From the NCBI RefSeq assembly GCF_046764005.1, contig NZ_JBKOFW010000003.1, positions 1 through 64,000 on the forward strand: 64,000 nt of DNA. The letters run 5' to 3'. The translations under genes and the position numbers were made by a program. This DNA is from Oryzobacter faecalis (lineage in GTDB: Bacteria; Actinomycetota; Actinomycetes; Actinomycetales; Dermatophilaceae). Below, piece by piece: positions 37,190-46,249 of the stretch; within the stretch, counting starts at the first letter, position 1, and each line of letters opens with the position of its first letter. The notes beneath the pieces were generated by a model that was given only the letters and a program-made list of their open reading frames with translations, did not search any database and had not been told where the DNA came from.

Positions 37190-39739
37190 TCAACGTCGTG
37201 TGAAGGTTCGATGAAGGCGGCCCGAGAGCATCGGGCTCTGCCAGATGCCGGGTCGAGGCACCCCTGGAGGGACCACGCGGAAGCGGCGCAGCCGGTTGGC
37301 GTTGGCGACGACGGACAGGGAGGACAGCGCCATGGCCGCCGCCGCGATGACCGGGCTGAGCCGCAGCCCGAGCAGCGGGTAGAGCGCCCCGGCGGCGACC
37401 GGGATGCCGAGGCCGTTGTAGACGAACGCGAAGGCCAGGTTCTGCCGGATGTTGCGCATCGTGGCCCGCGACAGGTCGATCGCCGTCACCACCCCGGAGA
37501 GCGCCCCGGAGATGAGGGTGATGTCGGAGGACTCGATGGCCACGTCGGTGCCGGTCCCGATGGCGCAGCCGATGTCGGCCTGGGCCAGGGCGGGCGCGTC
37601 GTTGATGCCGTCACCGACCATCGCCACCACCCGTCCCTCCGCCTGGAGCCGAGCGACCTCCGATGCCTTGTGCTCGGGCAGCACCTCCGCGACGACCCGG
37701 TCGATGCCGACCTGCCGCGCGATGGCCCGTCCCGTCGCGCGGTTGTCGCCGGTCATCATCACGACGTCGATCCCGCGCCGCCGCAGGGCGGCGACGGCAG
37801 CGGCGGAGCCGTCCTTGAGGGTGTCGGCGACGGCGACCACCCCGGCCGGGCGGCCGTCGACGGCGACGAGCATCGGGGTCCGGCCGTCCGTCGCGAGCAC
37901 CTGCGCGGAGGCGAGGAGGGACCCGGTCGGGACGCCGGCACCGTGGAGGAGGCGCTCGCTGCCGACGAGGACCCGTCGGCCCTCGACGAGAGCCACGACG
38001 CCCTGACCCGTGACCGACTCGAAGTCCCGGACCTCGCCCTCGTCGAGGGAGCGTTCGCGCGCGCCCGCCGCGATGGCGGCGGCCAGGGGGTGCTCGGACA
38101 GCCGCTCCACGGCGGCGGCGAGGGCCAGCACCTCGTCGGCCGCGAACCCCTCGGCGGGCACCACGTCGGTCAGCGCGGGCTCCCCCCTGGTGATCGTGCC
38201 GGTCTTGTCGAGCACGACGGTGTCGATGCGGTGCGCCGTCTCGAGCGCCTCGGCCGAGCGGATGAGGATGCCTGCGGTCGCGCCCTTGCCGGTGCCGACC
38301 GTGATCGACAGCGGGGTCGCCAGGCCCAGCGCGCACGGGCAGGCGATGATGAGCACCGAGACCGCGGCGACGAGCGCGAGGACGACTGCCGGCGGCGGCC
38401 CGACGAGCGTCCACGCCACCGCACTCCAGATCGCGACGCCGATGACGGCCGGGACGAAGTAGCTCGAGACCTCGTCGACGAGGCGCTGGATCGGCGCCTT
38501 CGATCCCTGGGCGGCCCGGACCATCGCGATGATCTGGGCGAGCACGGTGTCGGCGCCCACGCGGGTCGCCACGTAGCGGAACGACCCCGTCCGGTTGATC
38601 GTGGCTCCGATGACGGCGTCACCGGCGGACCTGGTGACCGGGATCGGCTCACCGGTGACCATCGACTCGTCGACCGAGGACCGGCCCTCGACGACCTCGC
38701 CGTCGACCGGGAGCTTCTCGCCCGGGCGGACCAGGACCACGTCGCCGACGACGACCTCGGCGACCGGGACGTCGAGCTCCTGCCCGTCGCGGGCCACCCG
38801 CGCAGTGCGCGGCTGCAGGCCGATGAGGGTCCGGATGGCCTCGCCCGTGCCGGCCTTGGCCTTCGTCTCGAGCAGGCGTCCGAGGAGGATGAGGGTGAGG
38901 ATGACGCCGACCGCCTCGTAGTAGACCTCGCGCACGTCGGGAGGCAGCAGCCCCGGGGCCAGGGTGACGACGAGGCTGTAGCCGTAGGCGGCGACGGTTC
39001 CCAGGGTGATGAGGGAGTTCATGTCGGCGGTGCGGTGCGAGAGCGCGAGCCAGCCCGTCCGGTGGATCGGCCACCCGGTGTAGAGGAACACCGGGGTGAC
39101 GAGGGCGAGCTGCAGCCAGCGGTTCATGAGCGCCTCGGGCACCCAGGAGACCTCGAGGAGCTCGGTGAGCATCACGGCGAGGGCCACGGGGGAGGTCAGG
39201 GCGGCCCCCACCAGGACACGGCGGCGGAGGTCGGCGATCTCCGCCGCACGCTCCGCGGCCTCGGGGTCCCCGGCCTCGGTGTCGGGGAGGGCCGCGGCGT
39301 TCGTGGTCGTGCGCACCGAGCCGGGTGGCGCCGCGGGAAGCCGCTGGGGCCCGCCGGCCTCGCCGGCCGCGACCACGAGGAGCCGTCCGCGGATCATGTT
39401 CATCCCGCACGTGAAGGCGAGCTCGCCGGGGGTTGCCGGCGGGAGGTCGACCGCCGTCGTCTCGTACGCGGGCAGGGTCCGGTTGACGCCGAGGTCGGGG
39501 AAGACCACCCGCGAGGAGCAGTCACCGGACTCCTGGCGGTCGAAGAGCACGCGGACCGGCAGGCCGGCGACGACCTGGACGACGTCGGGGGTGTACCCCC
39601 CGCGGACGGTGACCCTGACGACCTGGAGCCCGTCCTCGACGGTGGCCCGGCGCGTCGTCCTCGGCCCGAAGAAGTACCAGCCCGACAGGGCGGTCAGCGC
39701 GACGGCGACGGCGACCACGGCGATGCTCGACCCGTTCAT
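37190..39739 (-). CDS. P1B-type ATPase with N-terminal cupredoxin domain
   Basis: 849 residues. One membrane anchor (5-25), then a cupredoxin-like domain (about 33-124) with Cys74, CGM at 111-113 and Met115 as copper ligands, in place of the usual HMA domain. The pump follows: TGEP (362-365), CPC (467-469), DKTGT with Asp511, SEHPLAAA and GDGINDAPAL. It should export Cu(I) or receive it from the outside-facing cupredoxin. GTG/ATG choice: ATG at 39739, after GGGAGCC. Two control elements lie upstream, a copper box (39823) and a CsoR-like palindrome (39764). Confidence 0.9.
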   Translation of the reverse strand: MNGSSIAVVAVAVALTALSGWYFFGPRTTRRATVEDGLQVVRVTVRGGYTPDVVQVVAGLPVRVLFDRQESGDCSSRVVFPDLGVNRTLPAYETTAVDLPPATPGELAFTCGMNMIRGRLLVVAAGEAGGPQRLPAAPPGSVRTTTNAAALPDTEAGDPEAAERAAEIADLRRRVLVGAALTSPVALAVMLTELLEVSWVPEALMNRWLQLALVTPVFLYTGWPIHRTGWLALSHRTADMNSLITLGTVAAYGYSLVVTLAPGLLPPDVREVYYEAVGVILTLILLGRLLETKAKAGTGEAIRTLIGLQPRTARVARDGQELDVPVAEVVVGDVVLVRPGEKLPVDGEVVEGRSSVDESMVTGEPIPVTRSAGDAVIGATINRTGSFRYVATRVGADTVLAQIIAMVRAAQGSKAPIQRLVDEVSSYFVPAVIGVAIWSAVAWTLVGPPPAVVLALVAAVSVLIIACPCALGLATPLSITVGTGKGATAGILIRSAEALETAHRIDTVVLDKTGTITRGEPALTDVVPAEGFAADEVLALAAAVERLSEHPLAAAIAAGARERSLDEGEVRDFESVTGQGVVALVEGRRVLVGSERLLHGAGVPTGSLLASAQVLATDGRTPMLVAVDGRPAGVVAVADTLKDGSAAAVAALRRRGIDVVMMTGDNRATGRAIARQVGIDRVVAEVLPEHKASEVARLQAEGRVVAMVGDGINDAPALAQADIGCAIGTGTDVAIESSDITLISGALSGVVTAIDLSRATMRNIRQNLAFAFVYNGLGIPVAAGALYPLLGLRLSPVIAAAAMALSSLSVVANANRLRRFRVVPPGVPRPGIWQSPMLSGRLHRTFTRR
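37201..37220 (-). promoter_or_regulatory. Copper box upstream of the DUF305 gene
   Basis: TGAAGGTTC-GA-TGAAGGCGG: two 9-bp half-sites with a 2-bp spacer, matching the CopR copper box of Corynebacterium glutamicum (TGAAGATTT-nn-TGAAGATTT). It is embedded in the final codons of the ATPase gene (LHRTFTRR). Confidence 0.65.
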
Positions 39740-39763
39740 CTCGGGCTCCCTTCGCGGCTCCCG

Positions 39764-39781
39764 GGTACCCCCGGGTGGTAT
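39764..39781. promoter_or_regulatory. CsoR-like pseudo-palindrome upstream of the cupredoxin ATPase
   Basis: GGTACCCCCGGGTGGTAT is an imperfect version of the ATACCC..GGGTAT operators seen near 47.7 and 48.4 kb, 25-42 bp upstream of the start at 39739. Confidence 0.35.
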
Positions 39782-39822
39782 CACCGTAGGGCGGTGCCAT
39801 GACGGGGGCCCGGTGGGTACCG

Positions 39823-39842
39823 TGAAGATCCGATGAAGGCGG
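39823..39842 (-). promoter_or_regulatory. Copper box upstream of the cupredoxin ATPase
   Basis: TGAAGATCC-GA-TGAAGGCGG with the 9-2-9 spacing of the CopR copper box, 84-103 bp upstream of the start at 39739. Confidence 0.7.
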
Positions 39843-39862
39843 GTGGCTCCTTCCGGCGCGGG

Positions 39863-41006
39863 TCAGGTCGTCGGCGAGCCGGGGGCCACGGGGAGGCGGA
39901 TCGTGAAGGTGGCGCCGGTGCCCGGGCCGTCGCTGCGGGCGGACAGGCCCCCGCCGTGGGCCTCGACCAGGGCGCGGCTGATGGTGAGCCCGATCCCGCT
40001 GCCCCCGGGGCTGCGGCTGCGAGCGGGGTCGGCCCGGTAGAAGCGCTCGAACACGTGCGGCAGGTGCTCGGGGGCGATTCCGGCCCCGGTGTCACGGACC
40101 TCGACCGCGACCCACCGCGGGTCGGGTCGTGATGCGCTGACCTCGACGAGCCCGCCCTCCGGCGTGTGGTTGAGGGCGTTGTCGAGCAGGTTGTCGACCA
40201 CCTGCGCCATCCGCTGGGCGTCGACCGTGACGAGGGGGAGGCGCGGCGTCGTGGACACGGTGAGGCGCACCCCCTTGGCGGCATAGGCGCTGGCGGCTCC
40301 GGCGACGGCCGCCGCGAGGAGGTCGTCGAGCGACACCGGGACGGGACGCAGGTCGAGGTGGGCCTCCTCCGCCCGCGAGACCGACCGGATGTCGTCGGCC
40401 AGCCGCTGGAGGCGCCGCGTCCCACCGTGGAGGACCGCCAGGGTCGGCTCGTCGAGCTCGCGCACGCCGTCCTCGACGGCTTCGAGGTGGGCCTCGATCG
40501 TCGCGATCGGGGTGCGCATCTCGTGGGCGAGGTCGGTGAGGATGCGGCGCCTCGTCGTCTCGACGTCCTCGAGGCGGGCGGCCAGGTCGTTGATCGTGTC
40601 GGTGAGGTGGTCGAACTCCGACCCCAGTCCCGGGCTGAGGATCCTCGTCGAGTAGCGCCCCTCGGTGATCCGGCTGGCGGCGTCGACGACGGCGGCGGTC
40701 GAGCGCTGGATGCGCCGGGTGAACCACCAGGTGACGACGAGCGCGAGGAGGACGGCCGCGAACAGCGCGACACCGAGCGCGATGATGAGCGAGTCGGCGA
40801 AGGCCTCGTCGACGTGGGTGGTCTCCGCCGCCGTGTGCTCGACGCCCGCCTGCTGGAGGTGGTCGTGGAAGATGCTCGGGGCGACGACCGAGGCGACGAC
40901 CCACGTCGTCGCCGCGCCCGCCACGAGCACGAGGGTCTGGGCGGCGAGCAGCCGCGGCGCCACTCCCGAGCGCGCCGAGCGTGCCGGGGCCGCGGTGCCG
41001 GACACC

Positions 41007-41014
<8 letters not shown>
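39863..41014 (-). CDS. copS: CopS-like sensor histidine kinase
   Basis: 383 residues. TM1 at about 24-46, a short extracytoplasmic loop rich in His (50, 52, 60, 67) able to bind copper, TM2 at about 75-98, HAMP, HisKA with LAHEMRTP (His164), HATPase_c with NLLDNALNH, DTGAGI and SGIGLTIS. It would sense external copper and phosphorylate the regulator encoded just upstream; the genes overlap by 8 bp. GTG start. Position between copper genes and copper boxes supports the assignment. Confidence 0.88.
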
Positions 41015-41762
<748 letters not shown>

Positions 41763-41818
41763 GACGCCATCGTGACACCGCTCCGACCCGCGGCACCCCC
41801 CTCCCGGTGGCAGTGCGC

Positions 41819-41838
41819 CCTTCTTCAGCGAACCTTCA
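41819..41838 (-). promoter_or_regulatory. Copper box upstream of copR
   Basis: On the minus strand TGAAGGTTC-GC-TGAAGAAGG, 57-76 bp upstream of the copR start. It also lies 70 bp upstream of the divergent SHOCT/multicopper oxidase genes and could serve both directions. Confidence 0.65.
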
Positions 41839-41908
41839 TCGAACGCGGGGGCCAACAACCGGGCGCCACGGCCACCGTGGGGTCACCGACACAAGAGAGG
41901 TGATCCTG

Positions 41909-42154
41909 ATGATGTGGAGCAACGGGATGGGTTGGGGCGGATGGCTGCTCATGGCCCTGACCACGATCGGCTTCTGGGCCCTCGTCGTCTTCGGTGTCGT
42001 CGCCCTGTTCCGGGGGACGCGCCCGGGCCGGCCCGACGACCCGGACGGCCGCGGCCACCGGGCGGAGCAGATCCTCGACGAGCGGTTCGCCCGCGGCGAG
42101 ATCGACGCCGACGAGTACCGCGCCCGTCAGTCGGCGCTGCACGCGAGGCGCTGA
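41909..42154 (+). CDS. SHOCT-domain small membrane protein
   Basis: 81 residues. One hydrophobic segment (about 9-34, with WGGWLLMALTTIGFWALVVF) and a C-terminal SHOCT motif (ILDERFARGEIDADEYRARQSAL), a short helical element that often mediates oligomerisation. GAGAGG lies 8 nt before the ATG. Usually found in actinobacterial copper operons next to multicopper oxidases, as here with a 6-bp gap. Divergent from copR and likely under the same copper box. Confidence 0.88.
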   Translation: MMWSNGMGWGGWLLMALTTIGFWALVVFGVVALFRGTRPGRPDDPDGRGHRAEQILDERFARGEIDADEYRARQSALHARR

Positions 42155-42160
42155 GCCGCC

Positions 42161-43651
42161 GTGGCTGCGCGCCACCTCGTCGACCGGCGGACCGCCCTCC
42201 TCGGCTCGGCCGCCGGGCTGCTGGGCCTGGCCGGGGTGAGCGGCTGCGGCGTGTCCGGGAGCCCGGTGGGCGCCACCTCGGGCGCCGTGCGCACCGCCGA
42301 GGCGGCGCGCCGCCGTGCCGGGCAGCGGGTCGTCTCCGCGACGCTCACCGCCCGGCCGGCCACGCTCGACCTCGGGGGGCGCGTGGTGCAGACCTGGGCC
42401 TACGGCGACACGCTGCCCGGGCCGGTGCTGCGGGCCCGCGCCGGTGACCTCCTGCGGGTGCGCGTCGACAACGCGCTCCCCGTGGAGACGAGCGTCCACT
42501 GGCACGGGATCGCGCTGCGCAACGACATGGACGGGGTGCCCGGCATGACGCAGGACCCGATCGCGGGGGGAGCCCGGTTCCTCCACGAGTTCACCGTCCC
42601 CGACCCCGGCACGTACTTCTACCACCCGCACACCGGCGTCCAGCTGGACCGGGGGCTGTACGGCGCACTCGTCGTCGAGGACCCGGCCGAGGCCGGTGGG
42701 TACGACGAGGAGTGGGTCCTCGTCCTCGACGACTGGGTCGACGGGACCGGCCGAACCCCCGACGGGGTGCTCGACGGCCTGCGGGCCGGCTCGGCCGAGC
42801 GTGGTCACCCGGGCATGGGGCACGGCTCGATGGGGATGGGTGGGGGCATGATGACCGCCACGCTCGGGGGCGCCGGGGACGTCGACTACCCGTACTACCT
42901 CGCCAACGGCCGGCTGCCGTCGGCACCGGACGTCCTGACCGCCCGTCCCGGGCAGCGGCTGCGGATCCGTCTGGTCAACGCCGGTGCGGACACCGCGTTC
43001 CGGGTGGCGCTGGCCGGCCACTCGCTCACCGTCACCCACAGCGACGGCTTCGCCGTCCGGCCGCAGGACACCGACGCCCTGCTGGTCGGGATGGGGGAGC
43101 GGTACGACATCGCGGTGACGCTCGGCGACGGCGTCTTCCCGTTCGTCGCGGTGGCCGAGGGCAAGTCCGGGTCGGCGAGGTCCCTGGTCCGTACGAGCGG
43201 TGGCAGCGTCCCACCCGAGTCGCTGCGGCCCGGTGAGCTGGACGGGCGCCTGCTGTCCGGCACGGACCTCGTCGCGGACGAGGGCGTCCGCCTCACCCGG
43301 CGGTCGGTGGACCGCAGCCACGACCTCGTCCTCGCCGGCTCGATGGCGCCCTACCGCTGGACCATCAACGGCGACACCTTCGAGGACGCGGCGCCGCTGG
43401 CGGTCCGCGCCGGTGAACGGGTCCGGCTGCGTCTGCGCAACGCCTCGATGATGTTCCACCCGGTCCACGTGCACGGCCACACCTTCGCCCTCGCGACCGG
43501 TGGTGCGCGCAAGGACACGGTCGTGGTCCGTCCGATGGACGCCGTCGACGTCGAGCTCGACGCCACCAACCCCGGGCAGTGGGCCGCCCACTGCCACAAC
43601 GTCTACCACGCGGAGAGCGGGATGATGACGACGCTCTCCTACCGCACCTGA
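42161..43651 (+). CDS. Multicopper oxidase (CueO/copper-tolerance type)
   Basis: 496 residues, three-cupredoxin layout. N-terminal RR followed by a hydrophobic core and GVSGC suggests Tat export, possibly as a lipoprotein. All four copper-binding blocks are present: HWHG, HPHT, HPVHVHGH and HCHNVYHAESGM, giving type 1 plus trinuclear sites. A Met/Gly-rich loop (GMGHGSMGMGGGMM) is typical of copper-tolerance enzymes that oxidise Cu(I). GTG start. Transcribed with the SHOCT gene away from copRS. Confidence 0.93.
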   Translation: MAARHLVDRRTALLGSAAGLLGLAGVSGCGVSGSPVGATSGAVRTAEAARRRAGQRVVSATLTARPATLDLGGRVVQTWAYGDTLPGPVLRARAGDLLRVRVDNALPVETSVHWHGIALRNDMDGVPGMTQDPIAGGARFLHEFTVPDPGTYFYHPHTGVQLDRGLYGALVVEDPAEAGGYDEEWVLVLDDWVDGTGRTPDGVLDGLRAGSAERGHPGMGHGSMGMGGGMMTATLGGAGDVDYPYYLANGRLPSAPDVLTARPGQRLRIRLVNAGADTAFRVALAGHSLTVTHSDGFAVRPQDTDALLVGMGERYDIAVTLGDGVFPFVAVAEGKSGSARSLVRTSGGSVPPESLRPGELDGRLLSGTDLVADEGVRLTRRSVDRSHDLVLAGSMAPYRWTINGDTFEDAAPLAVRAGERVRLRLRNASMMFHPVHVHGHTFALATGGARKDTVVVRPMDAVDVELDATNPGQWAAHCHNVYHAESGMMTTLSYRT

Positions 43652-43656
43652 CCCCC

Positions 43657-43688
43657 GCCGCAGCGGTGGATCACCGCGGTCGTGCGGC
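43657..43688. terminator. Weak hairpin between convergent genes
   Basis: GCCGCAGCGGTG pairs with CACCGC and TGCGGC across an asymmetric internal loop. It lies between the multicopper oxidase stop and the ligase stop, overlapping the latter. Confidence 0.35.
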
Positions 43689-45023
43689 CCGGATCAGCGG
43701 GACCTTGCCGAGGGGTGTCCGCGCCAGCCGCTCCACCCGGTGCACCCGGACCTCCTGGTCCGCGGCGCCGGCGCGCGTCAGCGCGACGCGGAGTGCCCGG
43801 CCGAGCACCGGCCCCTCGGCCGGGGCGAGCCCGGTGACGCGCACCGTGAGGCCGTCGTCCTCCTGGGCCACCTGCCAGCCGGTGAGGTCCACGGTGTCCA
43901 TGACCGCGTGGAAGACCGCCGGCTGCACGAGGACCTCGGCGCCGCCCGGTGCCGGCAACCGCAGCGCATCCTCCTCGCGCCCCTGGATCCCGTCGATGCG
44001 CGTGAAGGCGCGTCCGCACGGGCAGGGCGCGTCGTCGGCGGTGAGGCGCACGCTGTCCGTGAGCTCGTACCTGATGAGGGGGAGGGTGCGGGAGCCCAGC
44101 ACGCTGACCAGCACCTTGTGGCCGTAGCTCCCGCGGTCGACCGGCTCGTCCCGGTCGTCGACGTTCTCGACGACGACCAGGTCCTCGAACAGGTGCAGAC
44201 CGCGGTGTGCCTCGCACTCCGCGCCGATGCCCGCGGTCTCGGTGGCGGCGTAGACGTCGAACGGCGCACTGCCCCAGGCTGTCTCGATGGCGCGCCTGCC
44301 TCCGTCGCCGAGGACCTCGGAGGCGCTGAACACGGCGGCCGGAGTGATGTGCAGACGGCCGGCCTCCTGCTCGGCCGCGAGGACCCGCAGCATGGAGGCG
44401 TACCCGACGAGGACCTCCGGCCGGAAGGAGTCGAGGCGAGCGGTGACCTCGTCCAGCGGTGAGCCCGAGTCGATCCGCAGGGTGGGCAGGAACCGGCTGT
44501 CCACGGTCGCGCCGACGAGGGCCGACTGGTGCCACGGGGTGGTCGAGCTCACGACGGCCATCGGCGTGCGGCGGGTCAGCCGTAGCCGCACCCCGCCCCA
44601 GGCGTAGGGGCGGCTGTAGGAGGCGAGGACGGCCGCCCACTCCGAGGCCGACCAGGCGAACAGACCGGGGTGCCCGGTGGTCCCGGCGGTCGCGGCGACG
44701 TAGTACCGGCCCTCGTAGCGCTCGCCGCCGGCCATGCCGCGGAGGAAGGCCCGGAGGTCGCGCAGGTGGAGGGAGGGGTCGGTGACCACCTCGTCGAAGT
44801 GCTCCATGAGGACGGCCTTGGACAGCACCGGCAGCTCGGCGAGGGGCGCGTCCTCGAACCCGCGGTGGAAGCGTCGGTAGAAGGGCGAGTGGTGCAGGGC
44901 GTACTGCCGCAGCTCTCGCAGGGCCCGCTCCCGGTGGGCGACGAGACGCTCGCGCGGCCACGGCTCGCGCCGCTGGATCTCGCGCCTCGCGCGGAGGACA
45001 CGGGCCATGAGGACGGGTCCCAC
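43671..45023 (-). CDS. Phenylacetate-CoA ligase (PaaK/CapK)-like adenylating enzyme
   Basis: 450 residues, ANL-superfamily acyl-activating type. Adenylation motifs: YVAATAGTTGHPGLFAWS (nucleotide loop), VFSASEVLGDGG, YAATETAGIGAECEAH, RYELTDSVRLT with a CPCG zinc-like element (common in PaaK-like proteins). The acid substrate is unknown. I place the start at the GTG at 45023 because GAGGAAGG lies 7 nt upstream; an ATG at 45008 and one at 45140 are alternatives. It stands alone in the island, and no link to copper is obvious. Confidence 0.8.
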   Translation of the reverse strand: MGPVLMARVLRARREIQRREPWPRERLVAHRERALRELRQYALHHSPFYRRFHRGFEDAPLAELPVLSKAVLMEHFDEVVTDPSLHLRDLRAFLRGMAGGERYEGRYYVAATAGTTGHPGLFAWSASEWAAVLASYSRPYAWGGVRLRLTRRTPMAVVSSTTPWHQSALVGATVDSRFLPTLRIDSGSPLDEVTARLDSFRPEVLVGYASMLRVLAAEQEAGRLHITPAAVFSASEVLGDGGRRAIETAWGSAPFDVYAATETAGIGAECEAHRGLHLFEDLVVVENVDDRDEPVDRGSYGHKVLVSVLGSRTLPLIRYELTDSVRLTADDAPCPCGRAFTRIDGIQGREEDALRLPAPGGAEVLVQPAVFHAVMDTVDLTGWQVAQEDDGLTVRVTGLAPAEGPVLGRALRVALTRAGAADQEVRVHRVERLARTPLGKVPLIRAARPR

Positions 45024-45210
45024 TGCGTTGCCTTCCTCGAGACCGACCTTCCCGCGACGGACCCGCGGCTCGGCCGGTGTCGTCCACTGTCCTCCCCGCG
45101 GGCCGTGCGTTCCACGACGATGCGCCGAGGGTTCGGTCACGGCGAGCGGTGCACCTGTCCATCCCGGCGGAGGACGGACGCCCCGGCGGGCACACCGGTG
45201 CGCTGACGGC

Positions 45211-46011
45211 TCACGCGAGGAGGGCGGTGGCCCCGGTGTAGCTCGCCACGAGCACGAGGAGGGCCGCGAAGGCCGAGGTCTGGGCGCGGGCGGGCAGGCG
45301 GCCGGCCAGCCGGGCGCCGACCAGGCTGCCGATGACCGCGATCGTGGTGAACGCTGCGAGGAGGGGCCAGTCGACGGTCTGCGCCGACGTGGCGACGCGC
45401 GCGGTCAGCGCGGTCGCGGAGTTGACCGCGATGACGAGGAGCGAGGTGCCGACGGCGACCGGGGTGGGGAGGGAGAGGGCCAGGACCAGGGCGGGGACGA
45501 GGACGAACCCGCCACCGACGCCGAGGAGGCCGGTGAGCAGCCCGACGACGGTGGCGGTGACGACGACCCGGACGACGCGCGGGCACGCGCAGGTGAGGGG
45601 GCGCAGGGTCAGCATCGGCTCGGCCGGCTCGTCGGGGTCCACGGACGACGACGGCGACAGGGCCCGCCGGGCCATGAGGGCGGCGACGACGAGCATGAGG
45701 ATCGCGAAGAGCAGGAGCAGGACGTCATCGGACGTCCGGGCTCCGAGCGTCGAGCCCGCTACCGACCCCACGGTCCCGACCAGTCCGAAGGTCAGGCCCT
45801 GGCCGAGGCGGACGTTCCCGCGTCGGGCGTGGGGGACGAGGGCGACGAGCGAGGTGGTGCCGACGATGACGAGGGCGCTCGTCGTGGCCTCGTGGGGGCT
45901 CTGTCCGACGAGGTGGACCAGGGCCGGGACCGTGAGGATCGCCCCGCCGCCACCGAGGGCACCGATGACGAGCCCGACGACGAGGGCGACGGGGACGGCG
46001 AGGACGGTCAC
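45211..46011 (-). CDS. TauE/SafE-family sulfite or sulfur-anion exporter
   Basis: 266 residues with about eight helices. Repeated family motifs in each half: GALGGGGAILTVPALVHLVG with SPHEATTSAL, and GLLGVGGGFVLVPALVLALSLP with VAVGTSLLVIAVNS. These proteins move sulfite, thiosulfate or organosulfonates. A GTG at 46011 is the likely start, 16 bp after the small Cys-protein gene, placing it in an operon with the persulfide dioxygenase whose product is sulfite. That makes sulfite export the best guess. Confidence 0.85.
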   Translation of the reverse strand: MTVLAVPVALVVGLVIGALGGGGAILTVPALVHLVGQSPHEATTSALVIVGTTSLVALVPHARRGNVRLGQGLTFGLVGTVGSVAGSTLGARTSDDVLLLLFAILMLVVAALMARRALSPSSSVDPDEPAEPMLTLRPLTCACPRVVRVVVTATVVGLLTGLLGVGGGFVLVPALVLALSLPTPVAVGTSLLVIAVNSATALTARVATSAQTVDWPLLAAFTTIAVIGSLVGARLAGRLPARAQTSAFAALLVLVASYTGATALLA

Positions 46012-46027
46012 GAGGGGGACCGGGTGG

Positions 46028-46207
46028 TCAGCCGCGGCCGAGGAGTCGCCCCAGCAGCGTCGGCCCGGTGGCGGCGGCGCGCTCGGCATCGGTGTGGCCG
46101 GGGCAGCGGTCGGCGCGGGCGACGCCGGCCATGACCTGGTCGACGTGCTGGCCGCAGCCGGCCCAGGTCGTCTTGCCGCAGAGCCGGCACGTGGCAGCTC
46201 GGCACAT
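46028..46207 (-). CDS. Small Cys-rich protein of the persulfide operon
   Basis: 59 residues, too short for most gene calls. Sequence begins MCRAATCRLCGKTTWAGCG and continues QHVDQVMAG and RCPGHTDAER. Cysteines at 2, 7, 10 and 18 with His residues suggest a small zinc ribbon or thiol-relay protein. GAGGAGG lies 8 nt before the ATG, a strong site. It sits between the persulfide dioxygenase and SafE genes on the same strand; this type recurs beside rhodanese genes in actinobacteria. Function unknown. Confidence 0.75.
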   Translation of the reverse strand: MCRAATCRLCGKTTWAGCGQHVDQVMAGVARADRCPGHTDAERAAATGPTLLGRLLGRG

Positions 46208-46249
46208 GGGTGGTCCTCCTCGGTCGTGGTGGGTGAGTGGGCTCGGCCG

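Noticed and set aside
37034..39802. A 922-codon plus-strand open frame
   Set aside because: Antisense to the cupredoxin ATPase gene, which has complete catalytic motifs; the frame is a GC-driven shadow.
45023..45140. Longer start for the PaaK-like gene at 45140
   Set aside because: The extra 39 residues are Arg/Gly-rich and non-conserved in style, while GAGGAAGG supports the GTG at 45023.
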